From positions 1-44,681 of the forward strand of contig CAMWKO010000023.1 of NCBI GenBank assembly GCA_947174885.1: DNA of 44,681 bases, in the 5' to 3' direction. Of the stretch, positions 1-8,935 are shown one piece after another. The position numbers and the translations under genes are program-made. This DNA comes from an uncultured Clostridia bacterium (GTDB taxonomy: Bacteria > Bacillota > Clostridia > Lachnospirales > Lachnospiraceae). Each line of letters opens with the position of its first letter. Position 1 is the stretch's first letter. The notes beneath the pieces are model-generated. The model made no database searches. It had not been told where the DNA came from and worked only from the letters and a program-made list of their open reading frames with translations.

Positions 1-130
1 AGAAAAGAAAGCTACAGAGGATAAAAAGCCTGTAGTAGAAAAGAAAGCTACAGAGAATAAAAAAACTGTAGCAGAAAAGAAACAGGATACAGCAAAAAGT
101 ACGGTAACAAAAAATACTAAAGAAAAATAG
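1..130 (+). CDS. C-terminal tail of a Lys/Glu/Ala-rich protein (5' end outside window)
   Basis: The frame starting at base 2 is open for 42 codons and ends at TAG 128-130. The visible tail is highly charged and carries an imperfect repeat (EKKATEDKKPVV, EKKATENKKTVA, EKKQDTAK). Low-complexity tails of this kind occur on nucleic-acid-binding and ribosome-associated proteins, but no folded domain is in view, so the function cannot be assigned. In Clostridia the parA-parB region often lies near mscS and serS, so a chromosome-partitioning neighbour is possible; that is inference only. A strong hairpin follows 18 bases after the stop. Confidence 0.6.
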   Translation, partial: EKKATEDKKPVVEKKATENKKTVAEKKQDTAKSTVTKNTKEK

Positions 131-148
131 CAAGTACTTTAGTAATAT

Positions 149-190
149 TATAAGATTATTCTATATAGAAATATATAGAATAATCTTATA
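149..190 (+). terminator. Intrinsic terminator, AT-rich 18-bp stem
   Basis: Bases 149-166 and 173-190 form a perfect 18-bp inverted repeat with a 6-nt loop, followed by TTTT. It lies just after the Lys-rich ORF and before the MscS ribosome binding site. The stem has few G-C pairs but is long. Expected to end transcription of the upstream gene. Confidence 0.7.
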
Positions 191-216
191 TTTTGCACAA
201 GAAAAGGAGGTATACA

Positions 217-1095
217 ATGTTATTTGATGCATCAGCAGGGGCTGAGGAGGTTATTAAAGAGGCTAATAAACTTATTGAAGCAATTGAGAGCTTTCTGCCC
301 AAGGTTTTGCAATTTGCCATAAATGTGATTGTTGCATTACTTATCTTATTTGTAGGTAAAATAATAATAAAATGTATTCTTAGGTTTGTGGATAGGTGCT
401 TAAAAAGAGCTAATGTAGAAATAAGCGTTCAGAAGTTTTTAAATTCACTTGTCAAAGCAGTGTTATATGTTGTGCTTATAGTAATTATATGTGGTCAGGT
501 AGGAATTGAAACTACTTCATTTATAGCAGTGCTTGGCTCGGCGGGGTTAACTTTGGGATTGGCATTGCAGGGAAGTCTTTCAAATTTTGCAGGAGGTGTT
601 TTGATTTTAATATTAAAACCATTTAAGGTTGGCGATTATATTCATGATGGCTCATGTGGTAAGGAAGGAACCGTAAGAAAAATAGATCTGTTTTACACTT
701 ATTTAGATACTACTGATAACAAAAAGTTGATTATACCAAATGGAAATCTTGCAAATACACATATTGTCAATTCTTCAGCTAATGATAAGAGACGTGTGGA
801 TTTTGAACTGGGAATCAGCTATGATAGTGATATTGATGTGGCCAAAGCCGTAATAAACGAAACAATAAATAAAGAGGAACTTGTATTAAAAGAAGATGAA
901 ATATTTATATTTATAAAAGAACTTGCTGCTTCACAGGTAACTGTTGGTGTAAGGGTGTGGTCGCTTAATAAGGATTATTGGACTGTATATTTCAATTTAA
1001 ATGAGGCTTTTAAAAAAGCTTTTGATGCAGCGGGAATAGAAATACCATTTAATCAGTTATCGGTTCATATTGAAGATAACTCAAGTATTCAATAA
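217..1095 (+). CDS. MscS-family small-conductance mechanosensitive channel
   Basis: A 292-residue membrane protein of MscS type, which opens under membrane tension to release solutes during hypo-osmotic shock. Visible features: an amphipathic N-terminus, TM1 about residues 30-54, TM2 about 77-97, and the pore-lining Gly/Ala-rich TM3 about 101-135 (LGSAGLTLGLALQGSLSN) running into LKPFKVGDYI, the classic start of the cytoplasmic beta domain. A cytosolic vestibule domain follows. The ATG at 217 is chosen because AAAGGAGG sits 6 bases upstream; an in-frame TTG at 193 lies inside the terminator region. The length is typical of the YkuT-like short members. Confidence 0.93.
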   Translation: MLFDASAGAEEVIKEANKLIEAIESFLPKVLQFAINVIVALLILFVGKIIIKCILRFVDRCLKRANVEISVQKFLNSLVKAVLYVVLIVIICGQVGIETTSFIAVLGSAGLTLGLALQGSLSNFAGGVLILILKPFKVGDYIHDGSCGKEGTVRKIDLFYTYLDTTDNKKLIIPNGNLANTHIVNSSANDKRRVDFELGISYDSDIDVAKAVINETINKEELVLKEDEIFIFIKELAASQVTVGVRVWSLNKDYWTVYFNLNEAFKKAFDAAGIEIPFNQLSVHIEDNSSIQ

Positions 1096-1138
1096 AATAT
1101 GCCTTAAAATGTGGGGCAGTTAGCATAAGAGTGCTGTA

Positions 1139-1178
1139 ACCGGTTCAAATCTTCCATTAATGGTATTTTTGAACCGGT
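1139..1178. repeat. Perfect 11-bp inverted repeat between convergent genes
   Basis: ACCGGTTCAAA (1139-1149) and its exact complement (1168-1178) flank an 18-nt centre that itself holds the palindrome CCATTAATGG. It sits between the 3' ends of mscS and the minus-strand histidine kinase. Neither strand has a clean T-run after the stem, so it is not a textbook terminator, although the position suits a shared 3'-end structure. Confidence 0.5.
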
Positions 1179-1236
1179 CACAAACTTTTGTCTTGAATTA
1201 CCTGTATCACAGAAATATACTACAGATATCTGATGT

Positions 1237-2868
1237 TTACAGATATTTCATAATTGTATTTATAAGTGATTTTATTACCAGAGGCTTAGAAACATGGTCG
1301 TTCATACCACAGTGAAGAGCATGATGATAATCCTCTGCAAAAGCGTAGGCTGTCATAGCAATAATAGGTATCGATAGGGAATCGGTTCTTTTTGATGCCC
1401 TAATTCTTGTAGTTGTCTCGTAGCCATCTAAAATAGGCATTTTTACATCCATAAGAATTAAATCAAAAAAATGCTCTTCAGAATCTAAGTATTTGTCCAA
1501 TGCCTCCTGTCCATTTGAAGCAGTAAAAATATTTGCCTTTGTGACACTAAGCATTTCATATATTACTTCAGTATTTAGTTCATTGTCTTCAGCAACTAAT
1601 ATATTTTTTGAAGATAAATCAGAAGATAAAAGCTGTAAAGAATCTTTTAATGGTGCATTAAAAGATTTCTCTTTTTTCTTATCTGTAATATTATTTCCCG
1701 GACTTAAGTATAGAGTAACAATAATATTTGTGCCAACATTCAGTTTGGATTTAATATTTATGGTTCCGTTTAGTGATTCAATCAGTTGCTTTGTAATAGT
1801 CATACCAAGACCTTTTCCTTCGGTTTTGTAAGTAGAAGGGATATCTGCTCTTTCAAATGGTACAAATATTCTGCTTAAAAAATCTTCCGGTATACCAACT
1901 CCATTATCGCTAAAAATAAGTTCATAGCAGATGAGATCTTTCTTATCTGATTTTTTTTCGCTTATAAACATATTAATAGTTCCATTAGGTTCTGTATACT
2001 TGATAGAATTACTTATTAAGTTGAAAATAATTCGTTGGACTTTTATGGAATCACCAAAAACGTCTGTATGAATAATGTTATCCTGATAAAAAGAAAAGTT
2101 ATGCTGCTTTTCGTCAATAGATTGCTGTAATATGGTAATGGTATTGTTTATCAGCTCGATAATATTAAAATATTTTTCGTTGTGTGGAACTATCTGTTGT
2201 TCTTCAAGGCTGCTTATGTCTAAAATATCGTTTATCATATTTAGAAGGTGCCTTCCGGAGAGTATGATTTTGTCAATACAATCTTCAACCTTTTCTTTTT
2301 TATTAATGTTGTTCGAGGCAATAGTAGCCATACCCAGTATACTGTTAATGGGTGTTCTTATATCATGTGACATACCGGATAAAAGCCCGTTTTTAGCTTC
2401 GCAGGCCTGCTTTATCTGTTCCAAACAGTTTTCAGGAAGCTTGGCAGGATTATCATCTGAATGAACTGGTGCATTGATATTTTTAATTGCCCAAATAGCA
2501 GTTTCAGGAATACCATTATCATCTAAATTGTTTAAGATAATATCTGATTGAACCAGCTCATAGCCATTTACCGTTTTTCTTTTGTATTGTAAACTTATAA
2601 CATCCTTAGTTTTTAAGTCTTCATAAATGGAATTAATATCAAAAAAATTCTTTACAATCTCTCTCTCATTAGGATTAATAAATTCTATCAGGCGCACAAT
2701 AATTGCATCTGAATAGCAGAAAGGCTTAATATCATGGATTTCATAAATTTTGTAATTTGATTTTATTGTATAAAATTCATCTGTTGGTAAATTAATAAAG
2801 TAGACTTCACAATATGTTTTTGAAAGTGAACATAGAATATCTTTTGTACAGATTTGGCTTAAATACAT
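1237..2868 (-). CDS. Hybrid sensor histidine kinase / response regulator
   Basis: A soluble-looking hybrid kinase of 543 residues with no transmembrane helix. Order: N-terminal PAS-like sensing region (about 1-140); HisKA with SGMSHDIRTPINS, phosphoacceptor His about 168; HATPase_c with N box NLISNSIKYTE (about 284), G1 DNGVGIP (about 321) and G2 GKGLGM (about 351); a receiver domain with acidic pair EDN (about 427), phosphoacceptor Asp about 474 in LMDVKMP, and the conserved Lys about 528 in SKPL. No HPt domain is present, so phosphotransfer must go elsewhere. The ORF is open upstream to 2967 (TTG), but only the ATG at 2868 has a good site (GGAG, 7-nt gap). Signal and target are unknown. Confidence 0.88.
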   Translation of the reverse strand: MYLSQICTKDILCSLSKTYCEVYFINLPTDEFYTIKSNYKIYEIHDIKPFCYSDAIIVRLIEFINPNEREIVKNFFDINSIYEDLKTKDVISLQYKRKTVNGYELVQSDIILNNLDDNGIPETAIWAIKNINAPVHSDDNPAKLPENCLEQIKQACEAKNGLLSGMSHDIRTPINSILGMATIASNNINKKEKVEDCIDKIILSGRHLLNMINDILDISSLEEQQIVPHNEKYFNIIELINNTITILQQSIDEKQHNFSFYQDNIIHTDVFGDSIKVQRIIFNLISNSIKYTEPNGTINMFISEKKSDKKDLICYELIFSDNGVGIPEDFLSRIFVPFERADIPSTYKTEGKGLGMTITKQLIESLNGTINIKSKLNVGTNIIVTLYLSPGNNITDKKKEKSFNAPLKDSLQLLSSDLSSKNILVAEDNELNTEVIYEMLSVTKANIFTASNGQEALDKYLDSEEHFFDLILMDVKMPILDGYETTTRIRASKRTDSLSIPIIAMTAYAFAEDYHHALHCGMNDHVSKPLVIKSLINTIMKYL

Positions 2869-2999
2869 TCTAACACTCCGTTCATATGTATGATATTTGC
2901 AAATACTGATAGTAAACCCTTTGCGGAAAAAACTCCACATTAGGTAAGAGTCAGACATACTTATCAAAACAAAATAGAGTTATGAAAGACTCTTAGTTT

Positions 3000-3028
3000 A
3001 TTATGATATAAAAAACGATAAAAATCAA
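3000..3028 (-). promoter_or_regulatory. Promoter for the hybrid histidine kinase
   Basis: Reading the minus strand, TTGATT (3028-3023) and CATAAT (3005-3000) are spaced 17 nt apart. Transcription would start near 2993, leaving a leader of about 125 nt before the preferred ATG. Divergent from the serS promoter. Confidence 0.45.
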
Positions 3029-3045
3029 TATTTATTTTAAAATAC

Positions 3046-3074
3046 TTGTAATACATTGGAAAATCAACTATAAT
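3046..3074 (+). promoter_or_regulatory. Promoter for serS
   Basis: TTGTAA (3046-3051), a 17-nt spacer and a perfect TATAAT (3069-3074) lie about 40 bases before the serS start. The leader is too short for a T-box, so serS does not appear to be under tRNA-sensing attenuation here. Confidence 0.6.
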
Positions 3075-3114
3075 TAATATAATAGAATAGGCATTTATAA
3101 TATCAGGAGGAAGT

Positions 3115-4401
3115 ATGTTAGATATAAAGTTTGTCAGAGAGAATCCAGAAGTTGTAAAACAAAATATTAAAAATAAATTTCAGGACAGCAAGTTACCATT
3201 AGTTGATGAAGTAATTGAACTTGATGCCAAAAGCAGGGAAGCAAAACAACAGGCAGATGCATTGCGTGCAGAGAGAAATAAGATATCTAAGCAGATAGGT
3301 GCATTGATGGCACAGGGTAAAAAAGAGGAAGCAGAAGCAGTTAAAAAGCAGGTTACGGAAAATTCTGAGAAGTTGGCTGCTTTAGAAGCAAGTGAAACAG
3401 AGCTTGAAGAAAAAATCAAGAAGATTATGATGACCATTCCTAATATCATCGATGAAAGTGTACCTATTGGTAAAGATGATAGTGAGAATGTAGAAATACA
3501 AAAATATGGTGAGCCAGTAGTTCCTGACTTTGAAATACCATATCATTCAGAGATTATGGAAAGCTTTGACGGACTTGATTTAGATAGTGCCAGAAAGGTA
3601 GCAGGCAATGGTTTCTATTATCTGATGGGAGATATTGCAAGACTTCATTCAGCAGTTATTTCTTACGCTAGAGATTTTATGATAAATCGCGGATTTACTT
3701 ACTGTGTACCACCTTTTATGATTAGAAGTGATGTAGTTACAGGTGTTATGAGTTTTGCTGAAATGGATGCAATGATGTATAAAATTGAGGGTGAGGATTT
3801 ATATCTTATTGGTACAAGCGAGCATTCAATGATTGGTAAGTTTATTGATACAATTATTCCAGAGGACAGGCTTCCATATACTCTTACCAGTTATTCGCCT
3901 TGTTTTAGAAAAGAAAAGGGTGCTCATGGTATAGAGGAAAGAGGAGTTTACAGAATACATCAGTTTGAAAAGCAGGAAATGATAGTAGTATGTAAGCCGG
4001 AGGAGAGTAAAATGTGGTTTGATAAGTTATGGCAGAATACTGTAGATTTATTCAGAACATTGGATATTCCGGTAAGAACTCTTGAGTGCTGTTCAGGCGA
4101 TTTGGCTGATCTTAAGGTTAAATCTATTGACGTTGAAGCCTGGTCTCCAAGACAGAAAAAGTACTTTGAAGTAGGCAGCTGTTCAAATCTTGGTGATGCA
4201 CAGGCAAGGAGATTGAAGATAAGAGTAAATGGTGAAGCTGGAAAGTATTTTGCACATACTCTTAACAATACAGTAGTTGCACCGCCACGTATGCTTATTG
4301 CATTTTTGGAAAATAATCTACAGGCAGACGGAAGTGTAAAAATTCCTGAAGCTCTTAGACCATATATGGGCGGAATGACAGAGATAAAAAATAAGAAATA
4401 A
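3115..4401 (+). CDS. serS: Serine--tRNA ligase
   Basis: Cytosolic class II aminoacyl-tRNA synthetase charging tRNA-Ser, 428 residues, a normal length. The N-terminus (MLDIKFVRENPEVVKQNI) and the long charged helical hairpin about residues 30-110 form the tRNA-binding coiled coil. The catalytic core shows motif 2 (FRKEKGAHGIEERGVYR, about residue 264) and motif 3 (NTVVAPPRMLIAFLENN, about 385). The start follows AGGAGG with a 4-nt gap. Serine for this enzyme is made by serC-serA further along the window. Confidence 0.97.
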   Translation: MLDIKFVRENPEVVKQNIKNKFQDSKLPLVDEVIELDAKSREAKQQADALRAERNKISKQIGALMAQGKKEEAEAVKKQVTENSEKLAALEASETELEEKIKKIMMTIPNIIDESVPIGKDDSENVEIQKYGEPVVPDFEIPYHSEIMESFDGLDLDSARKVAGNGFYYLMGDIARLHSAVISYARDFMINRGFTYCVPPFMIRSDVVTGVMSFAEMDAMMYKIEGEDLYLIGTSEHSMIGKFIDTIIPEDRLPYTLTSYSPCFRKEKGAHGIEERGVYRIHQFEKQEMIVVCKPEESKMWFDKLWQNTVDLFRTLDIPVRTLECCSGDLADLKVKSIDVEAWSPRQKKYFEVGSCSNLGDAQARRLKIRVNGEAGKYFAHTLNNTVVAPPRMLIAFLENNLQADGSVKIPEALRPYMGGMTEIKNKK

Positions 4402-4498
4402 TAGAGGGATATTACCTAAAATATTTGAAACGGACTATGAGGGAAGAATAAATATTAATAATATAACAGAAATACATAAGGAAAGGGAGGTGTTTTTA

Positions 4499-5794
4499 TT
4501 GAATGAAATGCTTTTAAAAGGAATAGAAAGAGATGAAATTACAAGATTACCATATTTAGATGGATTTTGTATGATTTCTGATAAGGTAAGGAATGAAAGT
4601 AAGGAATCGTTTCATATAGTAGCTTTTGATATTGCAAATTTTAAACTTCTCAATAAAAATTATGGATTCAGAGAGGGTGACAGACTTTTAAATTCACTCA
4701 TCAAGAAGATGTGTATAGATAATGAGTCCTGTATAGTAGCTACAAGAGTATACTCAGATCATGTTATCGGATTATATAGAACTGATGAACGCAAATGCAC
4801 TGTAGCAGAAGAAGTTACAGCATTTAACAATGAAGTAATAAAGGCAACACAGGGAAAGTATCCTGTAGTTCCGATACATATTCATTCAGGTATATATAAA
4901 ATAAAAGATAATAATGAGCATATAACATCCTGCATTGATAAAGCTAATATGGCACGAAAGGCTGCTAAGGGAAATTATAGAATATCTTATGTAGAATATG
5001 AAGAGTCTATTCTTAAGTCACATGAACGTACAGCAGAAATTATAACAGCTCTTGAATCCGGCATTAAGAACAGAAATATACTTATTCTATTACAGCCTAA
5101 GATTAATGTTATCAATAAAAAAATAGTAGGTGCAGAAGCACTTAGTAGAATTTACGATAAAAATGGAAAGATTATAAGACCTGATGAATTTATACCAATA
5201 CTTGAAAAAACCGGTAAAATAGTAGATTTAGACCGCTATGTTATGAAATATGTAATGGATTTGGTAGAAGAATGGTATTTATCTGGGAACTCAGAAATTA
5301 CAGTTTCAATAAATCTATCACGAATACATTTTTATGCTGATGATTTAGTAGAAAATATAATTAGAACTTTTGAGAAACATAAAATACCAGCCGGTCTTAT
5401 AGAGTTTGAAGTTACAGAGTCTGCATTTTTAAGTGATACGGAAATGATTATTGAAAAGATAGCTAAAATCAGGGAATATGGATTCAAAGTAAGTATTGAT
5501 GATTTTGGTTCTGGTTATTCATCGCTAAATCTTATAAGTGTATTACCTGTAGATATTGTAAAAATAGATAAGGGTTTTATAAGAACCAGTCTGAATACCG
5601 ATAGAGGAAAGGATATTATGCATGGAATTATTAAAATGTTAAAAGATATAGATTTAGGCATAATATGTGAGGGTATAGAAAATGTTTCAGAGGAGCAGAT
5701 AGTATATGAGTGCGGATGTAATGAAGTACAGGGCTTTTTATATGACAAACCTATAGAGATAGATGAGTTTGAAAATAAATATTTAAATAAATAA
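4499..5794 (+). CDS. GGDEF-EAL protein, probable c-di-GMP phosphodiesterase
   Basis: 431 residues, no membrane segment. The N-terminal half is a GGDEF fold (FDIANFKLLNKNYGFREGDRLL) whose signature is degenerate: YSDHV replaces GGDEF, so cyclase activity is unlikely. The C-terminal EAL domain keeps the expected catalytic and metal-binding motifs: AEALSR (about 210), NLSRIHF, EVTES, DDFGSGYSSL (about 333), VKIDKGF, EGIE and CNEVQGFLYDKP (about 408). It should hydrolyse c-di-GMP, perhaps with GTP binding at the dead GGDEF site as an input. The start is taken as TTG 4499, 8 nt after GGGAGG; the in-frame GTG at 4490 overlaps that site. It follows serS by 97 bases with no terminator seen. Confidence 0.9.
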   Translation: MNEMLLKGIERDEITRLPYLDGFCMISDKVRNESKESFHIVAFDIANFKLLNKNYGFREGDRLLNSLIKKMCIDNESCIVATRVYSDHVIGLYRTDERKCTVAEEVTAFNNEVIKATQGKYPVVPIHIHSGIYKIKDNNEHITSCIDKANMARKAAKGNYRISYVEYEESILKSHERTAEIITALESGIKNRNILILLQPKINVINKKIVGAEALSRIYDKNGKIIRPDEFIPILEKTGKIVDLDRYVMKYVMDLVEEWYLSGNSEITVSINLSRIHFYADDLVENIIRTFEKHKIPAGLIEFEVTESAFLSDTEMIIEKIAKIREYGFKVSIDDFGSGYSSLNLISVLPVDIVKIDKGFIRTSLNTDRGKDIMHGIIKMLKDIDLGIICEGIENVSEEQIVYECGCNEVQGFLYDKPIEIDEFENKYLNK

Positions 5795-5865
5795 TGGTGA
5801 TATTGGCAAACAGGATATAATACTGTTTTAAGAAAATGCTGGTAATCACAAGACAAGGAGATTTT

Positions 5866-7107
5866 ATGTTTTCATTAGACAATGTTGAGAATTTTGATGC
5901 AGAGGTGTCAGAGGCAATTAAGCAGGAGATAAGTAGACAGAATAGTCATATTGAGCTTATAGCTTCAGAGAATTTTGTAAGTAAGGCTGTTATGGCAGCT
6001 ATGGGAAGTCCGCTTACAAACAAGTACGCAGAGGGATATCCGTCAAAGAGATATTATGGTGGCTGTGAATATGTAGATGTTATTGAAAATCTGGCAATTG
6101 AAAGAGCTAAAAAGCTGTTTGGTTGCGATTATGTAAATGTTCAGCCACATTCGGGTGCACAGGCAAATATGGCAGCATTTTTTGCAATGGTTACACCTGG
6201 TGATATCGTTATGGGTATGGGACTTGCAGACGGAGGACATCTTACACATGGAAGTCCGGTCAATATGTCAGGAAAATATTTTAATATTGTACCTTATGGT
6301 GTTGATGAAAATGGATTTATTGATTATGATGAAGTATTGAGAATTGCAAAGGAAGCAAAACCAAAACTTATTGTAGCAGGTGCTTCAGCGTACCCTAGAG
6401 AAATTGATTTCAAGAAATTTAGAGAAATTGCTGACGAAGTAGGTGCATATCTTATGGTAGATATGGCACATATTGCAGGTCTTGTAGCTACGGGACTTCA
6501 TATGAATCCTGTTCCATATGCCGATGTTGTTACAACTACAACACATAAGACGCTTAGAGGACCGAGAGGTGGCATGATTTTGGCAAATCAGGCTGCTGCC
6601 GATAAGTTTAACTTTAACAAAGCTATTTTCCCGGGTATACAGGGTGGACCGCTTATGCATGTAATTGCTGCTAAAGCAGTGTGCTTTAAGGAAGCATTGG
6701 ATGACAGCTTTAAGGTATATATGCAGAATGTAAAGAAAAATGCAAATGCACTTGCAAATGGTCTTACAGAAAGAGGTTTCAATCTTATTTCAGGTGGTAC
6801 GGACAATCATTTAATGTTGGTAGACCTTAGAAATATGAATGTTACAGGTAAAGAGTGCGAGAAGCTTCTTGATGCTGCTAATATTACATGTAATAAGAAT
6901 GCAATTCCAAAGGATCCGGCATCTCCATTTGTTACAAGCGGTATCAGACTTGGAACTCCGGCTGTAACTTCAAGAGGTATGAATACAGAAGATATGGATG
7001 TGATAGCCGAAGCTATTTCTTTACTTGTAAAAGATGTAGAGGCAAATAAAGAAAAGGCAATGGCACTGGTAAAGACATTGACAGATAAATATCCGCTCTA
7101 TGCATAA
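5866..7107 (+). CDS. glyA: Serine hydroxymethyltransferase
   Basis: PLP enzyme that converts serine and tetrahydrofolate to glycine and 5,10-methylene-THF, the main source of one-carbon units. 413 residues, the normal bacterial length. Conserved blocks: [58 protein letters not shown] and the PLP-lysine segment [14 protein letters not shown] (Lys about 228). The ATG at 5866 has AAGGAG 6 nt upstream; an in-frame ATG at 5836 has no site. It forms a metabolic link with serC and serA later in the window. Confidence 0.97.
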   Translation: MFSLDNVENFDAEVSEAIKQEISRQNSHIELIASENFVSKAVMAAMGSPLTNKYAEGYPSKRYYGGCEYVDVIENLAIERAKKLFGCDYVNVQPHSGAQANMAAFFAMVTPGDIVMGMGLADGGHLTHGSPVNMSGKYFNIVPYGVDENGFIDYDEVLRIAKEAKPKLIVAGASAYPREIDFKKFREIADEVGAYLMVDMAHIAGLVATGLHMNPVPYADVVTTTTHKTLRGPRGGMILANQAAADKFNFNKAIFPGIQGGPLMHVIAAKAVCFKEALDDSFKVYMQNVKKNANALANGLTERGFNLISGGTDNHLMLVDLRNMNVTGKECEKLLDAANITCNKNAIPKDPASPFVTSGIRLGTPAVTSRGMNTEDMDVIAEAISLLVKDVEANKEKAMALVKTLTDKYPLYA

Positions 7108-7141
7108 TTAAATGATTATAATAGTGTTTTTTATATGATAG

Positions 7142-7177
7142 GCTTCGGGTGTCAAAATTACTTCTGACACCCGAAGC
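7142..7177 (+). terminator. Hairpin after glyA (weak terminator)
   Basis: GCTTCGGGTGTCA (7142-7154) pairs perfectly with 7165-7177 across a 10-nt loop. The 13-bp GC-containing stem is strong, but what follows is ATATATTATA rather than a T-run, so termination may be partial or the structure may protect the glyA mRNA end. Confidence 0.55.
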
Positions 7178-7219
7178 ATATATTATATACAAAAAAGAAT
7201 GTGAAAGGATTTTGTAAAA

Positions 7220-8323
7220 ATGGCAGGTTCAAGCTTTGGAAATATTTTTAAAATTACCACTTGGGGTGAATCACATGGAAAAGGTATAGGAGTTGTGGTA
7301 GATGGATGTCCGGCAGGCCTTTCCTTATCAGAGGAAGATATACAGGTATTTTTAAACAGAAGAAAGCCCGGACAGTCTAAGTATACTACACCCCGCAGTG
7401 AGGAGGATGCAGTTGAAATCCTTTCAGGTGTTTTTGAGGGGAAAACCACAGGTACACCTATTTCTATGGTGGTTTACAACAAGACACAAAGGTCAGGGGA
7501 CTATTCAGAAATAGCAGGTTACTATCGCCCGGGACACGCAGATTATACCTTTGACAAAAAATATGGTTTTAGAGATTACAGAGGCGGCGGACGTTCTTCC
7601 GGCAGGGAAACTATAGGCAGGGTAGCAGCAGGTGCCATTGCTTCAAAGCTTCTTTCGGAGCTTGGGATAGAGGTAGTGGCATATACAAAGTCTATAGGTG
7701 ATATTGAAATAGATTATGACAGATTTGATATTTCATACAGAGATAAAAATCCGGTTGCCATGCCTGATGAAACAAGTGCCATAAATGCACAGGACTTACT
7801 GGATACAAAAATGCAGGAGAAGGATTCTGTAGGCGGTGTAGTAGAGTGTGTAGTAAATGGTATGAAGACAGGTGTAGGAGAACCGGTATTTGAAAAGCTG
7901 GATGCAAATCTTGCAAAAGCTGTTATGTCTATAGGTGCGGTAAAGTGTGTTGAGATTGGGGCAGGCTTTGAGGTTAGTAAAAAATCGGGTTCAACCAATA
8001 ATGATAGCTTTACGTCAGATGATAAAGGATATGTTACCAAGAGGACAAATAATGCAGGCGGAATTTTAGGCGGTATATCTGACGGAGATAAAATAGTACT
8101 TCGTGCGGTCTTTAAACCTACACCTTCCATATTCAGAGAACAGGAAACTATTAATAAAGAATATGAGAATATTAATGTTCAGATTAAAGGAAGACATGAC
8201 CCTATCATAGTACCAAGAGCAGTAGTTGTAGTAGAATCCATGACAGCAATCACAATTCTTGATATGCTATTTATTAGTATGACTTCTACTCTTAGGGGAA
8301 TTAAGAAATTTTTCAAAGAATAA
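7220..8323 (+). CDS. aroC: Chorismate synthase
   Basis: Last step of the shikimate pathway: 5-enolpyruvylshikimate-3-phosphate to chorismate, needing reduced FMN. 367 residues, normal length. Signatures: TTWGESHG (residues 13-20), GCPAGL, RRKPGQSKYTTPR, the RGGGRSSGRET motif (about 121-131) and the C-terminal KPTPSI and GRHDPIIVPRAVVVVESM segments. The start follows AAAGGA with an 11-nt gap. No other shikimate gene is in the window. The last 57 bases overlap a convergent minus-strand gene. Confidence 0.97.
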   Translation: MAGSSFGNIFKITTWGESHGKGIGVVVDGCPAGLSLSEEDIQVFLNRRKPGQSKYTTPRSEEDAVEILSGVFEGKTTGTPISMVVYNKTQRSGDYSEIAGYYRPGHADYTFDKKYGFRDYRGGGRSSGRETIGRVAAGAIASKLLSELGIEVVAYTKSIGDIEIDYDRFDISYRDKNPVAMPDETSAINAQDLLDTKMQEKDSVGGVVECVVNGMKTGVGEPVFEKLDANLAKAVMSIGAVKCVEIGAGFEVSKKSGSTNNDSFTSDDKGYVTKRTNNAGGILGGISDGDKIVLRAVFKPTPSIFREQETINKEYENINVQIKGRHDPIIVPRAVVVVESMTAITILDMLFISMTSTLRGIKKFFKE

Positions 8324-8668
8324 TCCAACAGCAAACCAAGCGGGTGCATAATCAACTCTTATGAGCCCGCTTATATTATATTTAGAATCACTATAATCCC
8401 AAGGACATTTGTCTTTCTTTTTTAAAAGGTATCCCGTAGAATATTCCATTACAAAAATTCCTATAGTATATACTATTCCCCTCACAAACATACAGTGTTT
8501 GTTTAAAATTCTATACATTGGCTTTATGACAGCAGCCATTCCATAGATTGGAAACATAAGAATTGAAGTGTTTCCCATCATTTTTTTATCATCCTTGGCA
8601 TAAGAGTGAAAGCCTGTCCAAATAATTTCAATACACCAGCCAAGAAGACCACATTTAATAAAGTTCAT
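8267..8668 (-). CDS. CmpB-family (DUF1113-like) integral membrane protein
   Basis: 133 residues with about three hydrophobic segments. The pattern CGLLGWCIEIIWTG near the N-terminus, FPIYGMAA, and WDYSDSKYNISGLIRVDYAPAWF match what I recall of the 'putative ABC transporter permease' CmpB family common in Lachnospiraceae, whose real function is unknown. A good AGGAG site precedes the ATG by 5 nt. It is convergent with aroC and the two coding regions share 57 bp, unusual for bacteria; the extra C-terminal tail (KFLNSPKSRSHTNK) lies wholly in the overlap. The annotation as a permease is by family name only. Confidence 0.7.
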   Translation of the reverse strand: MNFIKCGLLGWCIEIIWTGFHSYAKDDKKMMGNTSILMFPIYGMAAVIKPMYRILNKHCMFVRGIVYTIGIFVMEYSTGYLLKKKDKCPWDYSDSKYNISGLIRVDYAPAWFAVGLFFEKFLNSPKSRSHTNK

Positions 8669-8864
8669 AGATGCTCCTTATAAATATATTATTAAATCAA
8701 GATTAACTGTAGAAATATTATTGACAAAAATATCTGAAAATATACAAAATGTTAAATATGGGAGATTTATATTTTCTTGTAGTGAGCGTTCATGCTTAGT
8801 TCATATTAATAATAGTACTAAATTCTATCTTCGTGAGAATGGATTTCAATAGATATATCAAAGG

Positions 8865-8893
8865 TTGAATTATCGATATAATTGTGGTAATAT
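8865..8893 (+). promoter_or_regulatory. Promoter for the tgt-yajC operon
   Basis: TTGAAT (8865-8870), a 17-nt spacer and TAATAT (8888-8893) lie about 43 bases before the tgt start. The rest of the 267-bp gap between the divergent CmpB-like gene and tgt shows no hairpin or RNA motif that I recognise. Confidence 0.5.
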
Positions 8894-8935
8894 AAATAAA
8901 GTTTGCATACAAAAATACAATATATGAGGTAATTT

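Noticed and set aside
1108-1165. tRNA-like look of GGTTCAAATC near 1142
   Set aside because: The T-loop-like string has no matching 5-bp T stem, and no acceptor or anticodon arm can be formed.
3000-3114. T-box leaders for serS, tyrS or the ilv genes
   Set aside because: The leaders before serS, tyrS and ilvB are too short and lack the conserved T-box sequence and its terminator/antiterminator pair.
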